Assembly (NCBI GenBank): GCA_021107605.1
Contig: JAIOSN010000062.1
Span: 1 to 10,239, forward strand
Length of the DNA: 10,239 nt
Direction of reading: 5' to 3'
From: Anaerolineae bacterium
GTDB taxonomy: Bacteria > Chloroflexota > Anaerolineae > B4-G1 > SLSP01
The number at the start of each line of letters is the position of its first letter. The stretch's first letter is position 1. The position numbers were made by a program, and so were the translations under genes. This document shows positions 1 through 6,176 of the stretch, in pieces. Below the pieces are notes generated by a model, which was not told where the DNA came from, did no database searches, and saw only the letters and a program-made list of their open reading frames with translations.

Positions 1-1458
1 CACGAACCCCGCGTCATTTACTGCGGCGGATGCCAGAATGGACGCGGCTTCTTCGCGCTCCACATCCACCACCGGCGTCGGTGTGAGAGCGGGCCGCGTC
101 TTGAGTTGCGCGTACTCCCATAGCCCGGCGAGCGCGCGCGCGGCGCGGGTGGCGTCCTGGTAGAAGGGGACGCCGCCCCGATGTAAAATCTGCACGGCAT
201 TGGGAATGCTGATGCCGCCCACCAGGCAGGCGGCGATGGGCTGCGCCGTCTCTCGCGCGGCAGCGACGATCTGGTTAGCTACCTCGTCCACCGGGGTGAT
301 GGCTTGCGGCACGAAGATCGCTAAGATCATATCCACCCCTGGATCGGCGCTCAGAATGCGGATGGCGTCGCCGTACATCTCCGCGCGCGGGCCGCCCAAC
401 ATATCCACCGGATTAGCCAGTTGCGTGCCGTGCGGCGTCACCTCCTGGAGCCGGGCTTGCGTCTCCTTGGTGAGGTTCGCTAGCTCCAAACCGTGATCAT
501 CCATTCCATCCGCGGCCAGAGCGGCCGGGCCGCCGGCGTTGGTGATGATAGCGACGCGGCAGCCCTGGGGGAGCGGTTGGTGCGCCAACGCCATCGCCAG
601 ATCGTTCTGCTCCTGGAGCGAATTGACCATCAGCACGCCGGCGCGATGACAGGCGGCTTCGTAAGCGCGGCCCGCACCCGCCAACGCGCCGGTATGCGAG
701 GCGACGGCCCGCGTGCCGGCGGCGGTGCGTCCGGCTTTGGTCATCACGATGGGCTTCTCGCGGTAGATGGTGGCGGCAGTCTCCACGAATCCCGGCCCGT
801 CGGGAATCCCCTCGGCGTAGAGGTTGATGACGGAGGTGTGCGGGTCCTGATACAACATGCGCGTCCCATCCGCCAAATTGACATCGACCTGGTTGCCCAG
901 GCTGATGATGCGGCTATAACCGACGCCTAGGCTGATGGCCCAGTCGATGGTTCCGCCGACAATTGCGCCGGAGTGCGAGGCGAAACCAATCGCGCCCGGT
1001 TCCGGCATCTGGCTGATGAAGGTGGTGTCAATGGGCACGTGCGTATCCATGATCCCCACGCAGTTGGGGCCGATAAGCCGCATGTTGTAGCGTTGGGCGA
1101 TGGTTTTGAGGGAGCGTTCCAGTTCCGCGCCATCCGCGCCCACTTCCTTGAAGCCGCCGGTGATGACGATCACGGCTTTGAGGCCGCGTTCCCCGCACTC
1201 CTTGAGCGTCTCCGGCGCCCACTGCGCCCGCACCATGATAATGCCCAGATCAATGGGATCGGGCAGGTCGGCAATGCGGGGGTAGACCTTGAAGCCTAGA
1301 ATCTCGCCGCCTTTGGGATTGACGGGATAGATCGCGCCCTTGTAGCCGTGCTTCTTGAGATTGCGAACCACGCCGTGGCTCAGTTTGGCGGGATTGCTGC
1401 TGGCGCCAATCACCGCGACGCCGCGTGGTCGAAAGAAAGCTTCCAGTTGCTGATTCAT
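1..1458 (-). CDS. NDP-forming acyl-CoA synthetase (acetate-CoA ligase, ADP-forming type), N-terminal 486 residues, cut by window edge
   Basis: Enzymes of this family interconvert an acyl-CoA plus ADP and phosphate with the free acid, CoA and ATP through a phosphohistidine intermediate. The start is ATG at 1456-1458, with AGGAGG at 1464-1469 five bases upstream, and the frame is open to base 1. Visible parts are an N-terminal CoA-binding Rossmann domain (GVAVIGASSNPAKLSHGV at residues 13-30, IYPVNPKG at 43-50, GPNCVGI at 130-136), then two succinyl-CoA-ligase-like domains (GFASHSGAIV at about 158-167; ITNAGGPAALAADG at 305-318). The motif ASHTGALAG carries His255, which matches the phosphorylated histidine of ADP-forming acetyl-CoA synthetase alpha subunits. 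Stand-alone alpha subunits are about 460 residues. Here the chain continues past 460 with a segment (DVEREEAASILASA) that in fused enzymes links to the C-terminal ATP-grasp domain, so the full protein is probably a fused form of about 700 residues. That last point is inference, because the rest is outside the window. The acyl substrate cannot be told from sequence. Confidence 0.93.
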   Translation of the reverse strand, partial: MNQQLEAFFRPRGVAVIGASSNPAKLSHGVVRNLKKHGYKGAIYPVNPKGGEILGFKVYPRIADLPDPIDLGIIMVRAQWAPETLKECGERGLKAVIVITGGFKEVGADGAELERSLKTIAQRYNMRLIGPNCVGIMDTHVPIDTTFISQMPEPGAIGFASHSGAIVGGTIDWAISLGVGYSRIISLGNQVDVNLADGTRMLYQDPHTSVINLYAEGIPDGPGFVETAATIYREKPIVMTKAGRTAAGTRAVASHTGALAGAGRAYEAACHRAGVLMVNSLQEQNDLAMALAHQPLPQGCRVAIITNAGGPAALAADGMDDHGLELANLTKETQARLQEVTPHGTQLANPVDMLGGPRAEMYGDAIRILSADPGVDMILAIFVPQAITPVDEVANQIVAAARETAQPIAACLVGGISIPNAVQILHRGGVPFYQDATRAARALAGLWEYAQLKTRPALTPTPVVDVEREEAASILASAAVNDAGFV

Positions 1459-1528
1459 TTATACCTCCTGGTTGATTGAAAAAGTGGAGCAAGATATTAC
1501 CTTGCTTTAGATTACTTGAATTTTGATT

Positions 1529-1556
1529 ATGATACGCGGGAGCGGGGAATTGTCCA
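1529..1556 (-). promoter_or_regulatory. Putative sigma-70 promoter of the acyl-CoA synthetase
   Basis: Read on the minus strand, TGGACA (1551-1556) is followed after 16 bases by TATCAT (1529-1534). Each box matches the consensus at five of six positions. Transcription would begin near 1522 and give a leader of about 64 bases. That leader holds a small perfect hairpin, AGCAAG/CTTGCT (1488-1493 with 1501-1506, 7-base loop), about 20 bases before the Shine-Dalgarno site. Confidence 0.5.
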
Positions 1557-1591
1557 GCATTGGGAAAGGTGACTCTGCTGAAAAAAGATAT

Positions 1592-1655
1592 TTCACCACG
1601 GAGACACAGAGGACACCGAGTTTTTTTTTGTTTTTCTCCGTGCCTCAGTGGTGAA
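1592..1655. repeat. Imperfect inverted repeat of the CACCACGGAGACACAGAG dispersed type
   Basis: The left arm at 1592-1611 begins TTCACCACGGAGACACAGAG. The right arm at 1636-1655, read in reverse complement, is TTCACCACTGAGGCACGGAG, so 17 of 20 positions match. The 24-base spacer contains GGACACCGAG and a run of nine T. Repeats of this wording (CACGGAGNCACNGAG) are familiar as dispersed intergenic elements in many unrelated environmental bacterial genomes, where they are often mistranslated as SPRRHRGHR-like peptides. The structure could fold as an RNA hairpin in either direction. It lies upstream of both neighbouring genes, so it is not a terminator of either of them. Confidence 0.7.
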
Positions 1656-1762
1656 TTTTTTAGTTTTTTCCGTAGATCCAAGGACGTGCCTGGTAAAAGC
1701 AGCAACCAGAGATCTTCATTAGATATCAATATTTCTTTAACAACTTCTTAATACTTGCCGAC

Positions 1763-1768
1763 TATAAT
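1763..1768 (+). promoter_or_regulatory. Possible -10 box of the kinase operon
   Basis: A perfect TATAAT sits about 157 bases upstream of the first kinase start codon. No convincing -35 element is found at 16-18 bases; TTAACA at 1737-1742 is 20 bases away, which is longer than normal. If used, transcription would begin near 1775 and leave a long leader of about 150 bases. Confidence 0.3.
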
Positions 1769-1850
1769 TAGTGGGTAAGTGGCTCCGTGCTAGGCTGGTT
1801 GAAAGCTGCTAATAATCGGAGATAATACGTCCAGGAGACGGCTAATCAGC

Positions 1851-1878
1851 GATCAGCGAAACCGGGCCAGCGTTGATC
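1851..1878 (+). promoter_or_regulatory. Short inverted repeat in the kinase leader
   Basis: GATCAGCG (1851-1858) can pair with CGTTGATC (1871-1878), eight pairs including one G-U, across a 12-base loop. The left arm overlaps a tandem heptamer, ATCAGCG twice (1845-1858). A further complementary pair, CTCCG at 1783-1787 and CGGAG at 1817-1821, lies upstream. This could be an operator or a folded leader. It matches no riboswitch class I know. Confidence 0.3.
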
Positions 1879-1924
1879 ACGTATGGATGAGGATGGGCTA
1901 GTTAGCACTACTTGAAGGGGTAAT

Positions 1925-3037
1925 ATGTCAAAATTAGCAGCGAGAGGAAATATCTTAGTTGTCGATGACAAACCGGCGAATTTGCGGTTGCTCTCCAGTA
2001 TGCTCTCCGCGCAGGAGTACAAGGTACGTTCGGTTATCAATGGTCCCATGGCGTGGATGGCTATCCAGGCCGCTCCTCCAGATCTGATTTTGTTGGATAT
2101 CAATATGCCGGGCATGAGTGGCTACGAGCTCTGCGAAAAACTCAAAGAGGATGCGGAACTGTGCGATATTCCAATCATCTTCATCAGTGCGCTGGATGAG
2201 ACGGAGGATAAAGTCAGAGCTTTCACGGTGGGCGGGGTGGATTACATCACCAAGCCGTTCCAGATAGAGGAGGTGTTGGCGCGGGTGGAAACTCACCTGG
2301 CCTTGCGTCACCTCCAACGCGAGCAGGAACGCCAGATCGAGGAGCGGGATAAGTTGATCGCCGAGTTGGACGCTTACGCGCATACCGTAGCCCACGACCT
2401 CAAAAATCCGCTCACGGCGCTGGTGGGGTTTAGCAGTCTGTTGGAGGCGCGGTTCAAGCGGATGCCAACGGAGCAGATCGCCCAGAATTTGCGAGCTATT
2501 TCCCGCAACTCTCAACGGATGGCGAATATTATCGAGGAGCTCTTGCTCTTGGCCAGTGTGCGGCAGATGGATGAGGTGGAATTGCGCCCGCTGGCGATGG
2601 CGGAAATTGTGATGGAAGTTCAGGAACGCCTGGCGCATCTGTTGGATTCGTATGAGGCCGAGCTGGTCATCGCCGAGGAGTGGCCGGTGGCCTGCGGGTA
2701 TGGCCCCTGGGTTGAGGAGATCTGGGCGAATTATCTGAGCAACGCGCTCAAGTATGGCGGAAGCCCTCCGCGGGTGGAGTTGGGAGCGACGTTACACGCG
2801 GGTGAGGACCACGTCCGCTTTTGGGTGCGCGATAACGGTCCCGGACTCTCGGTGGCAGAAGCGAGCAAGATCTTTGCGCCGTTTGAGCGGTTGCAGCAGG
2901 CGCGCGCCGAGGGGCATGGATTGGGTCTCTCTATTGTGCAGCGCATCGTCCATAAACTGGGGGGCGAGGTCTACGTGGAAAGTGAGCTGGGCACCGGGAG
3001 CACTTTTGGTTTCACTTTGCCGGTTATGTTGAAATAA
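1925..3037 (+). CDS. REC-HisKA-HATPase sensor kinase (response regulator receiver fused in front of a histidine kinase), 370 aa
   Basis: This is a soluble signalling protein with a receiver domain at the N-terminus and a kinase behind it. The receiver is at about residues 8-125: acidic pair Asp14-Asp15 (ILVVDD), phospho-acceptor Asp58 (LILLDINMPGMSG), Ser88 (FISA) and Lys110 (YITKPF). A short coiled linker (about 126-150) leads to the dimerisation/phosphoacceptor domain with His157 (HDLKNPL). The ATPase domain shows the N box with Asn273 (NYLSNALKYGG), the G1 box DNGPGL at 303-308 and GHGLGLSI at 330-337, and ends with GTGSTFGFTLPV. All residues needed for phosphoryl transfer are present. There are no membrane segments and no DNA-binding output. 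The start is supported by GAAGGGG at 1914-1920. The hybrid kinase begins 41 bp downstream with no terminator between, so the two are probably co-transcribed and this receiver may accept phosphate from another kinase to control its own ATPase. That partner is inferred. Confidence 0.93.
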   Translation: MSKLAARGNILVVDDKPANLRLLSSMLSAQEYKVRSVINGPMAWMAIQAAPPDLILLDINMPGMSGYELCEKLKEDAELCDIPIIFISALDETEDKVRAFTVGGVDYITKPFQIEEVLARVETHLALRHLQREQERQIEERDKLIAELDAYAHTVAHDLKNPLTALVGFSSLLEARFKRMPTEQIAQNLRAISRNSQRMANIIEELLLLASVRQMDEVELRPLAMAEIVMEVQERLAHLLDSYEAELVIAEEWPVACGYGPWVEEIWANYLSNALKYGGSPPRVELGATLHAGEDHVRFWVRDNGPGLSVAEASKIFAPFERLQQARAEGHGLGLSIVQRIVHKLGGEVYVESELGTGSTFGFTLPVMLK

Positions 3038-3078
3038 CTACTTTGCAGGTGAGTCGAATCTAGACAAAGGATCAATTT

Positions 3079-5520
3079 ATGTCTTGGCAAGAATTTTTCT
3101 ATTTCTTTCCGGTACTGATTTTTCATATATTGCCGCTCTTGTTGGGTATTTTTATTACCTTGTGGGTTGTGGCCTATATCTGGCGCCGCCGCTCGGTACC
3201 CGGGGCTGGTAGTTTGGCTGGCTACATGATAGCTACCATCGTCTGGTCGTTGGGCATGACTATGACGATGCTCACACATTATCCGCTAGCAGAGCGATTC
3301 TGGAGCTTGGTCTCATTGAGTGGTGTAGTTACGATGCCCGTTACGTGGTTCGTTTTCACCATGAAATATACTGGACGTGCCCGTTGGTTAAATTCGCATC
3401 TGCGTAAACTTTTGCTGGTAATACCAGTACTCCAATTGGTGGGAGGTGGGGCTAGGATCTTCTTTCCCCAACTGCTGGCCTTGCCGATTTACAGTTTGGA
3501 GCAGAATGTCTCCCTGTTCTACGGATGCTCCTTGTTGCTTGGCGGCGCGTTGATCATGGGGAAGGCCGCGCTGCGCGCTCCCATGTACCGCCAGCAGTAT
3601 TTTGTGATTATGGCCGGTTCGTTACTCCCGTGGCCTTTTGTATTGCTTGAGGAGCTAATCCATTTACAGCTCTTCCCGGGTGTGAGTTTGGTCCCGCTGG
3701 CTTTTCTGGCGGGGAGTATTATCAACGCTCTTGGTTTGGCCCAACACCAAGTTTTTGATATTATGCCGGTGGCGCTGGATAATATCATCGAGAGTATGGG
3801 GGATGGGGTGCTGGTGCTTGATCCCCAACAGCGTATTGTGCATCTGAACCCGGCGGCGCAGACGATGTTTACCTCTGAAGCTAAATTGATCGGGGAACCG
3901 CTGGCGACGATTGCTCCGCAGGTGGAAGCGGAGGATCGTTTTCAAGAGGATGACCACGCGGTATGGGAGCTTGTTCTGAGGGCTGAAGAGGGTGAGTGTT
4001 ATTACGATGCGCGGCTCTCCCCACTCTACACCCATCGTCGGGTGTTGGCCGGTTGGTTGTTGATGGTGCATGATATTACCGCTCGCAAAGAGACTGAGGA
4101 GGAATTGCGTCAGGCCAAAGAAGCCGCCGAGGCTGCGAACCGGGCCAAGAGCGTCTTTTTGGCTAACATGAGCCATGAATTGCGTACTCCCCTCAATGCG
4201 ATTCTGGGTTTCTCCACACTGATGCAGCGTGACCCACTACTCACTGGGCAGCAACGGGAGAATTTGCAGACTATCGGCCGGAGCGGGGAGCACTTGCTCT
4301 CGTTGATAAATGATGTGTTGCAGATGTCCAAGATCGAGGCGGGGCGGACTACGCTCTACTCGGAGAGTTTTGATCTGCACCGCCTATTGCAGACTACGGA
4401 GAAGATGTTCCGGTTGCGGGCGGAGAAGAAAGGGTTACAGCTGATCGTCGATTATCCAGCTGACTTACCGCAATATATCGAGACGGATGAGGGTAAGTTG
4501 CGCCAGGTATTGACGAACCTGGTCAGCAACGCCATCAAATTCACGGACGAAGGCGGGGTGACGTTGCGTGTTGGCTATCAGGAGGAGGGTGCTGCCTTAC
4601 GCTTCCTCTTTGAGGTGGAGGATACCGGGGTCGGCATGTCGCCCTCGGAGTTGGAGACGCTCTTCAATCCCTTTATTCAGACTACCAGTGGGCGCCAAGC
4701 GGAGGAAGGTACTGGTTTGGGTCTGGCGATCAGTAAACAATTCGTCGAGTTGCTGGGGGGGGAAATAGAGGTGTTTAGTACCCTGGGTCGGGGGAGCCTC
4801 TTCAAATTTGCGGTGGAGGCCCAACATGCTGTGGCTGAAGATATTCCGGAACTGGCGGTAAAACGGCGTGTGACGGGGCTACAACCCCATCAACCGACCT
4901 ACCGGCTGCTGATTGCCGAGGATCGGGAGGCCAACCGCGAGTTGTTGCGCAAATTGCTCTCCCCGCTGGGATTTGAGATCCGCGTGGCGCCCGACGGGCA
5001 GGCGGCACTTGAGGTCTGGGAGGAGTGGAAGCCACATCTCATCTGGATGGATATGCGGATGCCGGTGATGGACGGTTATGAGGCCACGCGCCGTATCAAA
5101 GCCACCACGCAAGGGCAGGCCACGGTGATCGTGGCGATCACGGCCAGCGCTTTTGATGAGGAGCGTTCGGTAATCCTCTCCAATGGCTGTGATGATTTCA
5201 TCCGCAAACCTTTCCGCGAGAAGGAGATCTTTGATGTGCTGCATAAACATCTGGGTGTGCAGTTCATCTACGAGGAGCTCTCCGGGATAGATAGCGCCAT
5301 AGCTCCCGCTCTGCAAGGGCCGCCAGAATTGGCGGCGCTCTCTGCGGAGATGTTGGCCCAACTCCAGGAGGCCGCTATGATGGCGGACGCTGATACTCTG
5401 GTGACACTAATTGATGCGGTGCGTGAGTCTCACGCGGAACTGGCCGACTCCTTGTGGTTGCTGGTGCGCGATTTCCGCTTTGATCTGATCGTGGAAGGGG
5501 CGCGAGTGGCCCTCTTCTAG
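3079..5520 (+). CDS. Membrane hybrid histidine kinase, 7TM-PAS-HisKA-HATPase-REC, 813 aa
   Basis: The N-terminal third has about seven hydrophobic segments (roughly residues 8-33, 46-66, 75-96, 109-128, 142-162, 174-192, 202-220), resembling the 7TM N-terminal module of bacterial histidine kinases. A PAS domain follows at about 230-335 (IIESMGDGVLVLDPQQRIVHLNPAA, with HDITARKETEEEL at its end), then a helical linker. The phosphoacceptor is His366 (SHELRTPLNAILGF). The ATPase has Asn484 (NLVSNAIKFT), the G1 box at 515-520 (DTGVGM) and GTGLGL at 544-549. The C-terminal receiver runs from about 608 to 725: Glu614-Asp615, phospho-acceptor Asp658 (IWMDMRMPVMDGYEA), Thr688 and Lys710 (RKPF). The last roughly 65 residues are a helical tail without an HPt motif. 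The start has AAAGGA at 3066-3071. The stop codon TAG uses the first two bases of the palindrome at 5519-5551. It is the second gene of a probable two-gene operon and likely senses a membrane or cytoplasmic signal. The ligand and output are unknown. Confidence 0.94.
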   Translation: MSWQEFFYFFPVLIFHILPLLLGIFITLWVVAYIWRRRSVPGAGSLAGYMIATIVWSLGMTMTMLTHYPLAERFWSLVSLSGVVTMPVTWFVFTMKYTGRARWLNSHLRKLLLVIPVLQLVGGGARIFFPQLLALPIYSLEQNVSLFYGCSLLLGGALIMGKAALRAPMYRQQYFVIMAGSLLPWPFVLLEELIHLQLFPGVSLVPLAFLAGSIINALGLAQHQVFDIMPVALDNIIESMGDGVLVLDPQQRIVHLNPAAQTMFTSEAKLIGEPLATIAPQVEAEDRFQEDDHAVWELVLRAEEGECYYDARLSPLYTHRRVLAGWLLMVHDITARKETEEELRQAKEAAEAANRAKSVFLANMSHELRTPLNAILGFSTLMQRDPLLTGQQRENLQTIGRSGEHLLSLINDVLQMSKIEAGRTTLYSESFDLHRLLQTTEKMFRLRAEKKGLQLIVDYPADLPQYIETDEGKLRQVLTNLVSNAIKFTDEGGVTLRVGYQEEGAALRFLFEVEDTGVGMSPSELETLFNPFIQTTSGRQAEEGTGLGLAISKQFVELLGGEIEVFSTLGRGSLFKFAVEAQHAVAEDIPELAVKRRVTGLQPHQPTYRLLIAEDREANRELLRKLLSPLGFEIRVAPDGQAALEVWEEWKPHLIWMDMRMPVMDGYEATRRIKATTQGQATVIVAITASAFDEERSVILSNGCDDFIRKPFREKEIFDVLHKHLGVQFIYEELSGIDSAIAPALQGPPELAALSAEMLAQLQEAAMMADADTLVTLIDAVRESHAELADSLWLLVRDFRFDLIVEGARVALF

Positions 5521-5551
5521 ACATCAGATTTCTTTAAGAAATCGGATGTCT
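5519..5551. repeat. 33-nt palindrome, copy 1 (left flank of RAYT gene)
   Basis: The left arm AGACATCAGATTTCTT (5519-5534), a single centre base, and the right arm at 5536-5551 are inverted repeats with one mismatch in 16. The unit starts on the AG of the kinase stop codon. The same unit recurs at 5919-5951 and 6183-6215. Each unit is self-complementary and can form a cruciform or RNA hairpin, as expected for REP-like sequences. Confidence 0.9.
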
Positions 5552-5557
5552 TTTCTT
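5520..5557 (+). terminator. Probable intrinsic terminator of the kinase operon, formed by palindrome copy 1
   Basis: On the plus strand, the 15-16-bp palindrome stem directly after the kinase stop codon is followed by TTTTCTTT (5551-5558). That is the layout of a factor-independent terminator, although the stem is AT-rich. On the opposite strand no T-run follows the hairpin, so it would act mainly on the kinase transcript. Confidence 0.4.
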
Positions 5558-5572
5558 TAAGATCGAATGTCT
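5552..5572. repeat. Degenerate tandem half-copy of the palindrome
   Basis: Bases 5529-5551 of copy 1 (TTTCTTTAAGAAATC..., ending GATGTCT) are repeated immediately as 5552-5572. The second copy has a two-base deletion and one G-to-A change and ends AATGTCT. It has lost its left arm, so it is no longer palindromic. It ends two bases before the RAYT stop codon (on the minus strand). Confidence 0.8.
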
Positions 5573-5574
5573 TT

Positions 5575-6159
5575 TTACAGTCGTTCCAACCAGAAAACGT
5601 ACTCGTGCCAATATCCTTGGTAATTTTGACCGGGAGGAAGATGCGTGAGCACTATCTCCGGTTTGGGCAAAGTCCCTACTCGCACTCCAGAGTATTCCTG
5701 GTAACTGGAAAACTCCCACGCTGCCGGTTCTGTAATCAATCCGGCTTTCACGGGGTTCAGGTGTAGATAACAGGAGAGATCCAGTAGGTACTGCGGGGTA
5801 TCCACATGTTTGGCTTGAAAGGGCCCTTGGAAGAGTGAGCCGACGTGGTGATAGCGTTTGTTGATGGCTTTGGTGTAAGAGATGCTTAATTTGCGCATTG
5901 CCTCAGAGACTTCTTGGCAGACATCAGATTTCTTAAAGAAATCTGATGTCTTGATCTCTCTGACGCGCACTAACAGGTGATAGTGGTTGGGCATAAGGCA
6001 GTAGGCGGCGATTTCCATTTGCGGTAGCAGGTACTTGCGCACGCGACGCAGGAAGAAGAGATAATTTTCGCGTTCAAAGAAGATACGTCTGCGGTCATTA
6101 CCTCGGTTGTAGAGGTGGTAAGTTTCACCAGCGCAGAAGCGGGTTTTGCGAATGGCCAT
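5575..6159 (-). CDS. REP-associated tyrosine transposase (RAYT, Y1/HUH superfamily), 194 aa
   Basis: Y1 transposases nick single-stranded DNA at hairpins and form a 5'-phosphotyrosine. RAYT members act on REP-type palindromes rather than on a classical insertion sequence. The N-terminus has the family signature YHLYNRGNDRRRIFF (residues 14-28). The HUH metal-binding motif is His59-Tyr60-His61 in AYCLMPNHYHLLV. The catalytic tyrosine is most likely Tyr95 (SYTKAINKRY), followed by the conserved GSLFQGPFQAKHV and YLHLNPVKAGL. The 194-residue length fits RAYTs and exceeds the 130-155 of IS200/IS605 TnpA. ATG at 6159 has AAGGTGG at 6167-6173, seven bases upstream. It starts 17 bp after the peptidase stop on the same strand, so it may be expressed by read-through. 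Residues 70-80 (KTSDFFKKSDV) are encoded by a perfect copy of the flanking palindrome, between the HUH motif and the tyrosine. Catalytic residues look intact. Whether the protein is active cannot be told from the sequence. Confidence 0.92.
   Translation of the reverse strand: MAIRKTRFCAGETYHLYNRGNDRRRIFFERENYLFFLRRVRKYLLPQMEIAAYCLMPNHYHLLVRVREIKTSDFFKKSDVCQEVSEAMRKLSISYTKAINKRYHHVGSLFQGPFQAKHVDTPQYLLDLSCYLHLNPVKAGLITEPAAWEFSSYQEYSGVRVGTLPKPEIVLTHLPPGQNYQGYWHEYVFWLERL
5919..5951. repeat. 33-nt palindrome, copy 2 (inside the RAYT gene)
   Basis: AGACATCAGATTTCTT (5919-5934), one centre base, and a perfect reverse-complement arm (5936-5951). All 16 arm positions pair, so this is the best-preserved of the three copies. 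It lies in frame in the transposase gene and adds no stop codon. The five bases after the copy-2 arm (TGATC) share TGAT with copy 3. Confidence 0.92.
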
Positions 6160-6176
6160 GGGGATTCCACCTTTTC

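Larger units (their letters stand above)
1459..1924. other. Divergent intergenic region without a gene
   Basis: This 466-bp gap separates the divergent synthetase and kinase genes. It is more AT-rich than the flanking genes. It holds the minus-strand promoter near 1529-1556, a dispersed-type imperfect hairpin at 1592-1655, an isolated TATAAT at 1763-1768, and a stretch of short direct and inverted repeats at about 1783-1878 ahead of the kinase. Short reading frames crossing it have no Shine-Dalgarno site and overlap the repeat, so no protein gene is supported. Confidence 0.6.

Noticed and set aside
200..1299. Several plus-strand open frames across the first 1.3 kb
   Set aside because: They lie opposite the synthetase, which has continuous family motifs in the minus frame from 1458 to 1; the plus frames show low-complexity, Arg/Gly-rich shadow composition.
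1250..1729. A 159-codon minus-strand open frame crossing the synthetase start and the intergenic hairpin
   Set aside because: It overlaps the real synthetase gene in another frame, and its N-terminal half is translated from the hairpin repeat. It has no Shine-Dalgarno site.
1560..1751. A 63-codon plus-strand frame giving SPRRHRGHR-like peptide
   Set aside because: This peptide is the typical mistranslation of the dispersed CACGGAG repeat; no ribosome site and no domain.
1955..2638. A 227-codon minus-strand open frame opposite the REC-HK gene
   Set aside because: It is the antisense shadow of a clear receiver/kinase gene and shows no family features.
5290..5517. An HPt phosphotransfer domain at the end of the hybrid kinase
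   Set aside because: The one histidine in the tail lacks the HxLKG-type surroundings of HPt domains.
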